DNA from: Anaerolineae bacterium
GTDB lineage: Bacteria; Chloroflexota; Anaerolineae; J102
Length of the DNA stretch: 38,773 nt
Direction of reading: 5' to 3'
Assembly: GCA_026991225.1 (NCBI GenBank)
Contig: JALXCB010000164.1
Span: 1-38,773 of the forward strand
The position numbers and the translations under genes are program-made. Under the pieces are notes generated by a model. It saw only the letters and a program-made list of their open reading frames with translations, had not been told where the DNA came from and did no database searches. Positions 16,101 through 23,326 of the stretch are shown here, piece by piece; the stretch's first letter is position 1, and the number at the start of each line of letters is the position of its first letter.

Positions 16101-16940
16101 GCCATCCCCGCGGATGAGATCGGCGGCCCATTCCAGGCCATGTCCCCTCGCCAGATATTGCACTTCAACGACGGCTTGCTCGATGATGACAATGACGACG
16201 GTCAGATCGAGACCGCCACGAACTGGCAAGGCGCTTCAGTGGATGGCATCCGGGCCGATTACGGCTGGCTGGAAATCTCCCCCGTCACCCTGTTGGTGAA
16301 GGCCGATTTCGACGATCCCCGGTTCCAGGACACCTTCATCAACGAGTGGTCGCCCACCTCGAACTACGACAGACTGGACACCATGCGCATTCGCACCGGC
16401 GGCATCGAATCCCCCCTGGTGCGCCTGGACCTCAACGCCCTGCTGCCCGAAAATATCCGGATCACCATGGCTTATCTGGGGCTTTACACCGTGCAGGACC
16501 GGGAGGGAGCGTCCCTAACCGCCCGCATCTATCGAATGCTCAGACCCTGGACGGCCTCGGAAGCGACCTGGCAACAGGCCGCCAATGGTCAGCCCTGGGA
16601 ACAGCCCGGCGCCAAAGGCCCGAGCGATCAGGCGCAAACGCCCACAGATGAGGCGTCCCTGGCCCCCATGGGCGCAAACGGCGCTTGCGGCGACCGAAAT
16701 GCGACCTGGTTCACCATTACCGATGACGTGCAACGCTTCGCGTCGGGCGATGAGGAGAACAACGGCTGGGTGCTGCGTGGCGATGCGAACGCACAGATCA
16801 ACTATGTGCTGGCGTCCACGCGCCACAGCAACCCCGACTGCCTGCCCGAAGCCTACTTCGAATACACATTCCCGCCAGGAACGATTCCCCAGCCCACGCC
16901 TGCGGCGAAACACATCTACCTTCCCCTAATCGCTCCCTAA
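13119..16940 (+). CDS. secreted YCF48-repeat / CBM9-like / DNRLRE surface protein
   Basis: A 1273-residue exported protein. A signal peptide (MNRRSWILALTLTIALTLWAGTSMAA) is followed by many YCF48/BNR-type propeller repeats to about residue 680 (recurring DGGATW, with x-W-x-V-G-x-x-G before it). A Ca-binding-like loop DYDGDGELDYA lies near 550. Two CBM9/DOMON-like beta-sandwich domains follow at about 682-857 (VDGDLGEWNAL) and 876-1058 (IDGDLSDWSDE), then a C-terminal DNRLRE-type domain at about 1063-1255 (FQDTFINEW, with W-T-A-S-E-A-T-W). There is no sortase signal. Such mosaics bind surfaces or polysaccharides; no catalytic site is seen. The same DNRLRE module ends the protein at 36187. A GGAG lies rather far (about 13 nt) upstream of the ATG. 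Confidence 0.85.
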   Translation: MNRRSWILALTLTIALTLWAGTSMAAPPQPENEDSGSLRAQLAENAKGDWERVWRSEGSVNDFFGIDDATVIGVGSDGMIISSTDGGTYWHYQAPTDGADLFALAGSQNALWAVGENGTVLKSLDGGAAWETIDAGVDITLKDIAAVGGANAWIVGANGVIRATSDGGATWIDQPSGVDSDLTSVAFFSDARRGIVAGKNGVTLFTTDGGATWKATNATSATINDIFIAQEKAWMVGDDGVVYVSEDFGVTWRALASLWFPITRIRMMPGQTQQGWLVGPDGKMAKTTDGGATWDTNRGDEGYHLYALGIGGSNGLWVGGSVMVEDHGNWGDMGNRPSWFVWGSADGGESWRAQITGLYPRLYNVTAASDQVAYAVGQNLQVLTTRDGGYSWREIHQEMLAAPGMPPLNPLADKMLHAVSCAPDDPNDCHVAGREEIMLHTTDGGDTWTKETVPGVGRSLYDIVMTSAQSGVAVSRDYNYFTEDGVTWDGAFDNGRHRTHLDLDMINSWQGVVSTKKNLIDYTLDAGRHWKGYFFYQFGAFYNSGADALDYDGDGELDYAWLAGCTVQSSVEGPCLAGAILFSPDVLSGPDSWRALLLDSNVPRLQKIEMADEQTGWAVGYDATVLFTEDGGATWQVQPVPSDAHLYGLDVYNRGLVYAVGLRGDILRYSEPDRRLNANPQWLNQVDGDLGEWNALNARHLNSDDMDAIQGDAPAPADLDANVRVRWDDSGIYLGIEVTDTTLVDSGALVDQIGVALDGLSDGAIGEDNHTIFFLADGSAQGMPEGGRYAITPGDESYTIEAFVPQNALGGGFAHLRKIGVNFALYDARPDESDYASQMIWAGDSLSDDPAAFGYITLFQYDRNQPTQVALSRDAIEIDGDLSDWSDEHAYPLNAATADSIQGEFPAGDEDLSGTFRFRWWENYLFLGVQVQDDIVTDADSVKFALDVDADGTLSPNDVTYQIWPDGRVTANGDTSATVLAVGSVTDSGYTLEIAIPADEIGGPFQAMSPRQILHFNDGLLDDDNDDGQIETATNWQGASVDGIRADYGWLEISPVTLLVKADFDDPRFQDTFINEWSPTSNYDRLDTMRIRTGGIESPLVRLDLNALLPENIRITMAYLGLYTVQDREGASLTARIYRMLRPWTASEATWQQAANGQPWEQPGAKGPSDQAQTPTDEASLAPMGANGACGDRNATWFTITDDVQRFASGDEENNGWVLRGDANAQINYVLASTRHSNPDCLPEAYFEYTFPPGTIPQPTPAAKHIYLPLIAP

Positions 16941-16948
16941 AACCTCTC

Positions 16949-16977
16949 AGCCCCCGGTCGATGGCCGGGGGCTTTTT
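16949..16977 (+). terminator. intrinsic terminator of the surface protein gene
   Basis: A 9-bp perfect GC-rich stem (AGCCCCCGG and CCGGGGGCT) with a 7-nt loop is followed directly by TTTTT. It begins 9 nt after the stop codon. Confidence 0.92.
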
Positions 16978-17148
16978 GCATGGAGGCGTTGCCAATTGGG
17001 CGAAACCTCCAGGGAACGGTCCATGTCGACCGAAACCCTGGTGCCACTTTGGGAGCGACTGGCATTGTTTTCGGAGGCCCGTTTCATAGTGATTTTATTT
17101 ATCTTGATTGAGTATTGTTTCTCTTCATCGTCGTAGAGGCTGGGGATT

Positions 17149-17522
17149 TGTGGATAATATGACTATCTGCAACAAGTAACCCGCTATTTAGTGCCTGACA
17201 CCCGCCCCTCCCCCTATATCTACCTCCCGGTCTGCGTCGGGCCTGGGGATTTCCCCTGCGGAAAAGAGCGGGATGGGATCGGGATAAGTTGAGAAGGAGA
17301 GGGGCGCTTTCACGGCAGCAGGGAGAATGGATGCCGGGCGTTTCCTATGCCTCGTGGCGGCGCATAGTGCGGCTACTAAATGCAGTGTGACGGGCCTTGT
17401 TCTCTTGATTTGACGCCCCGATGACTTGTTCACAACCTATCCACGAGATATCCCAAGCAAAATCAGACAATCCCCAGGGATATCAGCAGGTTTTTGCTTA
17501 GATTTCCACATAGTTTTCCACA
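17149..17522. other. cluster of DnaA-box-like sequences in a long noncoding region
   Basis: In the 560-bp gap 16978-17538 I see one perfect DnaA box, TGTGGATAA at 17149-17157 (complement TTATCCACA). Near-matches are CTATCCACG at 17437-17445, ATTTCCACA at 17502-17510 and TTTTCCACA at 17514-17522. An AT-rich stretch lies at about 17087-17130. This resembles a replication origin or a DnaA-titrating locus, but the flanking genes converge and neither dnaA nor dnaN is nearby. No ORF or RNA gene was recognised here. Confidence 0.4.
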
Positions 17523-17538
17523 GATGGGGGATAAAAAA

Positions 17539-18903
17539 CTACGCGTCAGCGGTTTCGATCTGGAGAAAATAGCCCAGGGCGAACAGAGCGAGGATGAACC
17601 CCAGATAGTTTTCGTTGAGGAATCGGGAGAAAAAGGCGAACGCCAGCAGCAGGATGGCTCCATGCCAAAACATGTTTCCCAGCGTGTTCGCATGCAGTTG
17701 TTTGATGGCGAGGAGGATGAGGGCGGGAACGCCCACGATGAGCTCAGGAATCCAGAAGGGCCAGTAGGCGAATCGGTCGGGGAGGGCGCCCGTGGCCAGC
17801 ACGAAGTTGGCGAAGCCCAGTCCCCAGATTTGATAATGCACTTGGGCCGTGCCCGCGGCCCACCGCCATACGTCATCGATGAAGTCGTCGGGCGACCAGA
17901 GGAAGAAGGGCAGTACGAAGATGAGGAAGACGACCAGCGCGGGCAGCGCCCGGCGCAGGATGGTGATGATATTTTGCTTTCTGAAGACGGCTGGGAGGGA
18001 TATCGCTGGGTTGTCCAGTAAGAGCAGGAGGAAGAAGGGGGCCAGGAACCAGGCCGTGGGCTTGGACGCCGCAGCGACGCCGAAAAAGGCGCTGCCCCAC
18101 AGCCATTGTTTGCGATAGAGGAACCAGGCGCTGATGACCAGCCAGGCCAGCACGAACACGTCGTTCTGCCCGAAGATGACGTCCAGGCCCATGATGGGGT
18201 TGAGTCCCAGGATCATGGTCAGGCCCAGGGTTGCCAGCGGCTCCCCGCGGGTGAAGGCGTAGGCCAACAACAAGATGATCATGAACAGGATGAGGTAAGT
18301 GAATCGCTGGTCATACCACCCCAGCAGGGCGTTGGAGGTCAGTTGCACGGGGGCGGAGAGGACGAACGTGGCCGGGAGATAGGGATAGTGTTCGAGGGCC
18401 GTGCGAAATTCGGGAAAGCCCCACTCGGCCATGGGCGTGTCGTCGTAATCCTCGATATAAGGACTCTTGCCGGCCAGGAAGTAGTCGATGGCGATCTCCG
18501 TCTGGATGACGCCGCCGTCATGGCTGTAGGAGTGAGGCAGGTTATCGTGCCGGAGCAGCGTCATCTTCAGCGTGGGCAGCATCACCAGGGCCAGGATGAT
18601 GATCCACAGCAGTCCATACTTCCAGCGGAAGGTCGTTCGTTCCCTCCATCTCTCCTGAAACAGGTCGACGAACACGTAAACGAGAAAGGCCAGCAGGCTG
18701 ACCGCGGCCAGCAACAGGAAGATGGGATCGCCGTACCACGGCCCGAACGCTTCCGCCGCCCCGCGCGGCAGCCATCCTCCCACCAGCGGATGACTGATGA
18801 CGTTTTTGAAATGCTCGAACAGGCCCGCTTCGGCGAACTTGTTGAGCATCAGCCGGGCCAGGAGGAGAATGAACAGCAGCAGGACGTCGAAGGATTTCTT
18901 CAT
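17539..18903 (-). CDS. polytopic membrane glycosyltransferase, GT87/DUF2029-like
   Basis: A 454-residue integral membrane protein with about 10 hydrophobic helices. After the second or third helix comes DGGVIQTEIAIDYFLAGKSPY, the acidic first external loop of GT87/DUF2029-type GT-C enzymes (A-x-D-Y-x-L-A-G-x-x-P-Y), then HYPYLPATFVLSAPV. ASKPTAWFLAPFFLLLL marks the later conserved helix. Such proteins transfer mannose or arabinose from polyprenyl-phosphate sugars at the outer face; the substrate here is unknown. The start at 18903 was chosen because GGAGGA lies about 5 nt upstream and the protein begins with the first membrane helix; the open frame reaches 19107 but its extra N-terminus is Pro/Ser-rich and unlike the family. 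It converges with the surface protein gene. Confidence 0.75.
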   Translation of the reverse strand: MKKSFDVLLLFILLLARLMLNKFAEAGLFEHFKNVISHPLVGGWLPRGAAEAFGPWYGDPIFLLLAAVSLLAFLVYVFVDLFQERWRERTTFRWKYGLLWIIILALVMLPTLKMTLLRHDNLPHSYSHDGGVIQTEIAIDYFLAGKSPYIEDYDDTPMAEWGFPEFRTALEHYPYLPATFVLSAPVQLTSNALLGWYDQRFTYLILFMIILLLAYAFTRGEPLATLGLTMILGLNPIMGLDVIFGQNDVFVLAWLVISAWFLYRKQWLWGSAFFGVAAASKPTAWFLAPFFLLLLLDNPAISLPAVFRKQNIITILRRALPALVVFLIFVLPFFLWSPDDFIDDVWRWAAGTAQVHYQIWGLGFANFVLATGALPDRFAYWPFWIPELIVGVPALILLAIKQLHANTLGNMFWHGAILLLAFAFFSRFLNENYLGFILALFALGYFLQIETADA

Positions 18904-19066
18904 GACTCCTCCATGGTACACGAAGCGGGCGGGATGACAAAACCGGACGGGTTTGTCTGACGCCGTATCGAGACTGCCCATACGGCGAGGTGAAAACCGC
19001 GGGGACGCGATGACACGGAGGTGCGAAGGGTAGGAAGGCAGAGGCGATGCCTCCGGCGTCGGATCA

Positions 19067-19222
19067 GTTGGCCAGCTCCACCCGGCGCTGAAGGATATTG
19101 TTGGCAAACCCCAAGCAGGCTACAAAACGACGCCGGGTGAACCCGGCTTTGGGCGCGGGCTGGCTCTGAAAGCCCCCTTGAGGGGGCGCCAGGCGCAACG
19201 CGCCCATAACTTGGGACGCACC
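19067..19222. repeat. degraded multi-hairpin element D, right terminus intact
   Basis: A partial relative of the 35420-36092 elements. It keeps GCCGGG-TGAA-CCCGGC, GCCCCC-TTGA-GGGGGC, GGCGC-AAC-GCGCC and the right terminus ending TTGGGACGCACC. The first hairpin is broken (CCCGGCGC-TGAA without its partner arm) and the left terminus is lost. Its right end lies 16 nt upstream of the holB -35. Confidence 0.75.
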
Positions 19223-19238
19223 CCTGAAAGGGCGAGAA

Positions 19239-19267
19239 TTGACAAGCGGCGGGGGAAAGCATAGGAT
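19239..19267 (+). promoter_or_regulatory. consensus-like promoter of holB, leaderless spacing
   Basis: A perfect -35 TTGACA (19239-19244), a 17-nt spacer and a -10 TAGGAT (19262-19267). Only 6 nt separate the -10 from the holB ATG, so transcription should begin at or next to the start codon. Confidence 0.7.
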
Positions 19268-19273
19268 TGGGAC

Positions 19274-20275
19274 ATGATGACTGATGATTTTCGCATTCGG
19301 GTTTATGGCCACGCGTGGGCGCAGGACTTGCTGCGTCGGGCGTTGCAACACGGGGCCACCCGTCATGCCTACCTCTTCGCCGGGCCCGAGCATATCGGCA
19401 AGACCACCCTGGCCCGCGCCTTCGCCCAGGCCCTCACCTGCGAGAACCTCGCGGGCGAGGATGGGTTGGGCGCGTGCGGGCGCTGTCGCTCCTGCCGGCT
19501 GGCCGCGGAGGGCATGCACCCCGACCATCGCCTCTTCGCACCCGCGGGCAACCAGCTCCGCATCGATCAGATTCGAGAGGTGGTGCGGGAAGCAGCCCTG
19601 TCGCCCGTAGAAAGCCGCTACAAGGTCTTCATCATCACCGAATTCGAGCGGGCCAACGTGAACGCGGCCAACGCCCTCCTCAAGACCCTGGAAGAGCCCA
19701 GCGCCACCACCCGCATCATTCTCGTCAGCCATCAGCCTTCGGGCCTGCTGGACACCATCATCTCCCGCTGTCAGTTGTTGCGGATGCGGCCCTTACCCGA
19801 GAGCGAGGTCGTTCGGGCCTTGCAAGAGCGGTTGGGCCTGGAAGAGCCGGACGCCCGGCGGCTGGCCCGGCTCAGCAACGGGCGCATCGGGCGGGCCTTC
19901 TCCCTGGCCGAAGACCCCGAATCCTGGCAGAGTTACAACCAGCGCATCCAGGAGATGCAGGCCATCCTGGCCTATTCTCCGGCCCAGCGCATCGCCTACG
20001 CCCAGGCGCTGGAAAAGCACAAGCAGCTCGAAATCATCCTGCAGGAATGGCTGCTGTGGTGGCGCGATGTGCTTGTCATCCAAAATCGGGGCCAGGCGTT
20101 GATCGTGAACCAGGACCATCTCGACGCCCTGACGGACCTGGCCCGAAGCATTCCGGGCCCGCAGATTCGTCGCTTTGTGGACGCGATCATGACCACGGCG
20201 GCCTATCTGCGCAAAAACGTCAACCGGCAGTTGGCCATGGAAGCATTGTTGCTAAAAGCGCCCCATCGTGAGTAG
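19274..20275 (+). CDS. holB: DNA polymerase III delta-prime subunit
   Basis: A 333-residue clamp-loader subunit. It has the P-loop-like GPEHIGKTT (38-46), a zinc module with C56, C68, C71 and C74 (ACGRCRSC), the Walker B-like region YKVFIITEFERANVNAANALLKTLEEP, and the SRC sensor motif in TIISRCQLLRMRP. These identify delta-prime rather than tau/gamma, which would be longer. It forms the clamp loader that places the beta clamp at the replication fork. ricT follows 9 nt downstream, an order known from Bacillus subtilis (holB-yaaT). ATGATG at the start gives two possible initiators; the first fits the promoter spacing. There is no Shine-Dalgarno. Confidence 0.93.
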   Translation: MMTDDFRIRVYGHAWAQDLLRRALQHGATRHAYLFAGPEHIGKTTLARAFAQALTCENLAGEDGLGACGRCRSCRLAAEGMHPDHRLFAPAGNQLRIDQIREVVREAALSPVESRYKVFIITEFERANVNAANALLKTLEEPSATTRIILVSHQPSGLLDTIISRCQLLRMRPLPESEVVRALQERLGLEEPDARRLARLSNGRIGRAFSLAEDPESWQSYNQRIQEMQAILAYSPAQRIAYAQALEKHKQLEIILQEWLLWWRDVLVIQNRGQALIVNQDHLDALTDLARSIPGPQIRRFVDAIMTTAAYLRKNVNRQLAMEALLLKAPHRE

Positions 20276-20278
20276 AAT
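20249..20278 (+). promoter_or_regulatory. possible internal promoter for ricT, leaderless spacing
   Basis: TTGCTA (20249-20254) and TAGAAT (20273-20278) are 18 nt apart, inside the end of holB. The ricT ATG begins 6 nt after the -10. Confidence 0.45.
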
Positions 20279-20284
20279 AGGCCC

Positions 20285-21121
20285 ATGCCTCAAGTCGTTA
20301 GCATTCAATTCCAGCCCGTCACCAAGCTGTATTACTTCGATCCCGGCCCATTCACCGATCTCCTCCCCGGCGAATGGGTGCTGGTGGAGACCGCGCGCGG
20401 CAAGGAGCTGGCGCAGGTCGTGCTTCCCGCCAAGGAGGTGGACGAGGGCGAACTCGAAGGCCCGTTGAAGCGCATCCTGCGGCGGGCCAGCAAATATGAC
20501 CTCGACCAGAAGGCGTACTGGGCGAAGCAGGCCGAAGCGGCCATGCCCGTCTGCCAGGAAAAGGCCAACGCCCACGGGCTGAAGATGCGGGTGGTGCGTT
20601 GCATTTACAGCTACAACGGCGAGCGGCTCACTGTCGAGTTTGTGGCCGAGCATCGGGTGGATTTCCGGGCACTGGTGCGCGACCTGGCCCGTCATTTCAG
20701 CACGCGCATCGAGATGCGTCAGATTGGCGTGAGGGATCAAGCGAAGGTGGTGGGGGATTACGGTCGCTGCGGACGTTCCCTCTGCTGTCGCTCCTTCCTG
20801 CGGGAATTCCATTCCGTCTCCATCCGCATGGCCAAAAATCAGAATATCCCGCTCAGTTCGTCTGATATCTCGGGCGTGTGCGGGCGGCTCATGTGCAGTC
20901 TGGCCTATGAAAATGACATGTACGCCGCGGCCCGCAAGCATCTTCCCAAAGTGGGGCAGAAGGTGCTTACGCCCGACGGCCCGGGCGTGGTGCGCTATCT
21001 CAACGTGTTGTTGGGCAAGGTGTCGGTATATCTCGAATCGGGCGCGATGAAAGAATTCGACGCCCCCGACCTCTCCCTACCCGGCCATCCTGAGCGCGTC
21101 TATCGCATGCCCGAATTTTAA
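20285..21121 (+). CDS. ricT: PSP1-domain protein RicT (YaaT)
   Basis: A 278-residue protein of the PSP1/RicT family. In Firmicutes RicT joins RicA and RicF in an Fe-S-containing complex that promotes RNase Y-dependent mRNA processing; that role is family knowledge. The PSP1 core spans about residues 1-120 (GEWVLVETARGKELAQVV, then VEFVAEHRVDFRALVRDLA). It is followed by the Cys-rich signature with C162, C167, C168, C199 and C204 (YGRCGRSLCCRSF, then GVCGRLMCSL), fully conserved, and the closing YLNVLLGKVSVYLESG segment. holB is 9 nt upstream. No ribosome site is visible; a -10-like hexamer lies just before the ATG. Confidence 0.92.
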   Translation: MPQVVSIQFQPVTKLYYFDPGPFTDLLPGEWVLVETARGKELAQVVLPAKEVDEGELEGPLKRILRRASKYDLDQKAYWAKQAEAAMPVCQEKANAHGLKMRVVRCIYSYNGERLTVEFVAEHRVDFRALVRDLARHFSTRIEMRQIGVRDQAKVVGDYGRCGRSLCCRSFLREFHSVSIRMAKNQNIPLSSSDISGVCGRLMCSLAYENDMYAAARKHLPKVGQKVLTPDGPGVVRYLNVLLGKVSVYLESGAMKEFDAPDLSLPGHPERVYRMPEF

Positions 21122-21190
21122 ACTGGAAGCAAAACGAAAACCAGGTTTTGGGCTCGACTTCCATGCGAATATGACGCTGTTCTAAAACCA

Positions 21191-21308
21191 CCCGCAGGTG
21201 AACCTGCGGGCTAAGAACGACGCCCCATGAATGGGACTTTTCTGCCGTGGCCGCCATCAAGCCGGGTTCACCCGGCGTCGTTTCGTAGCCCGGAGCTTCA
21301 GCTCCGGG
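21191..21308. repeat. hairpin-chain repeat E
   Basis: Three hairpins with T-N-N-A loops: CCCGCAGG-TGAA-CCTGCGGG (21191-21210), GCCGGG-TTCA-CCCGGC and CCCGGAGC-TTCA-GCTCCGGG (21289-21308). The core style matches the 35420-36092 elements but the usual termini are not recognisable. Confidence 0.65.
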
Positions 21309-21356
21309 TGGCCGAGGCCAAAAAATGCCTGATTTCAAAATGCGTTCAGTTTAGAC

Positions 21357-21551
21357 CTATCGCGACCGATCGATCTGCAAGCGCAAACGATACTCCTCCG
21401 CCATCAACTGCTCCAGCCGGCGTTCGAGTTGAGCTCGTTTGCGTTTGTTCTTTTTGGTGGGATGCTGGTTTTCCCGCTCCAGCTCTCGCCGCACGCGCGC
21501 GATCTGGGCGATGACCTCGTGTTTGCGGGCGATGAGAGACGCCTTGTCCAT
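21357..21551 (-). CDS. small basic coiled-coil protein
   Basis: A 64-residue, strongly charged, helical protein (MDKASLIARKHEVIAQIARV at the start; a KKNKRKRAQLERRLEQL core) with no membrane segment and no Cys. An in-frame ATG at 21578 would add nine residues. Neither start has a good ribosome site. The heptad-like spacing of Leu/Ile and even charge pattern favour a real protein, but I recognise no family. It lies alone between repeat E and the nucleoside-phosphorylase operon, on the opposite strand to both neighbours. Confidence 0.45.
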   Translation of the reverse strand: MDKASLIARKHEVIAQIARVRRELERENQHPTKKNKRKRAQLERRLEQLMAEEYRLRLQIDRSR

Positions 21552-21647
21552 GCTCGAAATCATATCATGGTTCCGCATTCCGCCAAAAGCGCTGCTGTGT
21601 AAATAGGATTCGGATCGGGATTAGGATTAAGATCGTCAGGACAACGT

Positions 21648-21720
21648 TGAGCGAGCCTGCCACAGACGTGGTGCGTGAAACGTGAAACGTGAGATCGTTA
21701 CGCATCACGCATTACGCATA
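21648..21720. repeat. GTGATGCGTGA-type inverted repeat, copy 2
   Basis: Shares its beginning (TGAGCGAGCCTGCCACAGAC) and end (CGTTACGCATCACGCATTACG) with 9153-9217. It is followed by CTGATGACTGATCACTG-type words that run up to the next start codon. Confidence 0.7.
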
Positions 21721-21756
21721 CTGATGACTGATCACTGCTTACTGATAACTCCCCCT

Positions 21757-22524
21757 ATGAGCGCTCCCAAAGCATCGATTTCCACCCTGATCGTCGGCGG
21801 CACAGCCGCTTACGGGCTCGATCTTTCGCCCTGGCGGCCCGTGGGCGAGCCCATCATCCTGCACACGCCCTACGGCCCCTCGCCCCCCATCACCCTGCTG
21901 CAACCCGACCCCGACCATCCCCCGGTGGGGTTTTGCTCGCGGCATGGATGGGATGCGCTGAAGCGTTCTGCCGCGTTTCTCAATCATCGGGCCATCATCT
22001 GGGGAGCGAAGATGCTGGGGGTCACCACCATCTTTTCGTGGAATGGCGTGGGGGCCATTCATGAAGCCTTGGATGTGGGCGACCTGGTCGCGCCCGCCGA
22101 TCTCATCGATTTTACCCGCACCCGGGTGACCACCTTCGGGCATCCCGATCTCAAACCCGCATCGGGCCCGGCCTTTCATCCAGTCGCCCGCACTGCCATC
22201 CTCCGATCCCTGCCATCTGCCCCTCGCCCATCGCCCCTCGCCAACCCAACCTACGTCTGCACCGAAGGCCCGCGGCTGGAAACCGCGGCCGAGATCGAGC
22301 TCTACCGCCGCGCAGGCGCAGACGTGGTAGGCATGACCCTTTCCCCCGAAGCGTTTTTGGCGCAGGAGGCCGGGATCATGTATGCTTCTTTGGGTTATGT
22401 GACGAACTTCGCTACGGGCCGCGATTTGGGGCGTCCTCCTCGTCGCCAGTTTGGGCCCGTCGTCGCCCAAACCTGCCTGCCTCTCCTTCTGCAAGCAGCC
22501 GCCGTTCTCGACGTTAGCCATTAG
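21757..22524 (+). CDS. purine nucleoside / methylthioadenosine phosphorylase-like protein 1
   Basis: A 255-residue PNP/MTAP-family protein. The N-terminal VGGTAAYGL stands in place of GGTG, SRHG at 61-64 is the phosphate-contacting motif, and NHRAIIWGAKMLGV resembles the family N-Y-x-A-N-x-W-A. TEGPRLETAAE (169-179) and DVVGMTLSPEAFLAQEAG (189-206) are the family's hallmark nucleoside-binding segments. At the base-specificity position the family has Asp in MTAP and Asn in 6-oxopurine PNP; here it reads YVTNFATG (N217), so guanosine/inosine-like substrates are possible. It is the first gene of a four-gene run with a second paralogue, a zinc-ribbon/TPR protein and a class II aldolase. The start follows CTGA-type repeats with no ribosome site. 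Confidence 0.82.
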   Translation: MSAPKASISTLIVGGTAAYGLDLSPWRPVGEPIILHTPYGPSPPITLLQPDPDHPPVGFCSRHGWDALKRSAAFLNHRAIIWGAKMLGVTTIFSWNGVGAIHEALDVGDLVAPADLIDFTRTRVTTFGHPDLKPASGPAFHPVARTAILRSLPSAPRPSPLANPTYVCTEGPRLETAAEIELYRRAGADVVGMTLSPEAFLAQEAGIMYASLGYVTNFATGRDLGRPPRRQFGPVVAQTCLPLLLQAAAVLDVSH

Positions 22525-22540
22525 CCATTGACAATTCCGT

Positions 22541-23326
22541 ATGCCTCACCTCCTCATCCTCGCCCTGCCCATCCCGCCCCGCTCCCTGGAGATGCTGGGG
22601 GATTTGATCGAAGAACGGGACGTGCAAACGCCCTTTGGCCCGGTCGGGCCCCTGGCCCGCCGTCAGACCGCGGCCAGGGGTCCGGGCGTCTGGATCCTGC
22701 CCTACTTCGGCTCCCCCACCCGCACCGACCCCCGGGCGACCCTCTGGGCGGCCAAAGACCTGGGCGTGCAGCGCATCCTGGCCATCGAGGGCATGGTGGG
22801 TCTGGAACATGATCTCACCCGCGGGGATATCGTCATCCCCGTCGATTACATCGACTGGACCAAACACCAGCCCACGACCTTCTTCCAGCAGACGGGCGCG
22901 GGCTATATCTCCCAAAAGCCGCCTTTCTGCCCCGATATCAGCGCCGCCATCCGCCAGCATCTCCCCGCTGCCCGGCCCGTCATCTACCTGGGCGATGAAG
23001 GCCCCCGACACGAGACCGCGGCCGAGGCCCGCATGTTTCAGCAATGGGGGGCGCAGGTACGCGGCCTCAACCTCGTGCCCGAGACCTACCTGGCCAAGGA
23101 ACTGGAGCTCTGCTTCGCGGCCATCGGGCTGATCACCGCCCACGGCGCGGATCGGGAACGGGCGTATGGCAAGGGCGAGGTGCGTCGGGCCACGCGCGAG
23201 GTCCTGGAAGCCCTGCCAGCCATCTTCGCCGCCCTGCCCGACCCGCCCACTTGCGGCTGCAACCATCTGCAGGACAGCGCCCGCCAGCGCGGCGTGCTCT
23301 CCGATGACTGGAGAACCTGGAAATGA
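22541..23326 (+). CDS. purine nucleoside phosphorylase-like protein 2, divergent active site
   Basis: A 261-residue paralogue of the preceding gene. It keeps the scaffold landmarks LWAAKDLGVQRILAIEG, RGDIVIPVDYIDWTK, DEGPRHETAAEA and GLNLVPETYLAKELE. It lacks the N-terminal GGTG-like loop (LALPIPPRS instead) and the SRHG phosphate motif (PYFGSPTRT instead). The base-recognition position reads LITAHGAD with neither Asp nor Asn in register. Either the chemistry differs or it is a non-catalytic partner of the first protein. The C-terminus adds CGCNHLQD. It starts 16 nt after the first paralogue, and its stop overlaps the next start by ATGA, so all are probably co-translated. Confidence 0.75.
   Translation: MPHLLILALPIPPRSLEMLGDLIEERDVQTPFGPVGPLARRQTAARGPGVWILPYFGSPTRTDPRATLWAAKDLGVQRILAIEGMVGLEHDLTRGDIVIPVDYIDWTKHQPTTFFQQTGAGYISQKPPFCPDISAAIRQHLPAARPVIYLGDEGPRHETAAEARMFQQWGAQVRGLNLVPETYLAKELELCFAAIGLITAHGADRERAYGKGEVRRATREVLEALPAIFAALPDPPTCGCNHLQDSARQRGVLSDDWRTWK

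Noticed and set aside
21125-21150. AAAACC-A-GGTTTT palindrome after ricT as a terminator.
   Set aside because: It is AT-rich with a one-base loop and no T-run at the proper place, so it is too weak to call.
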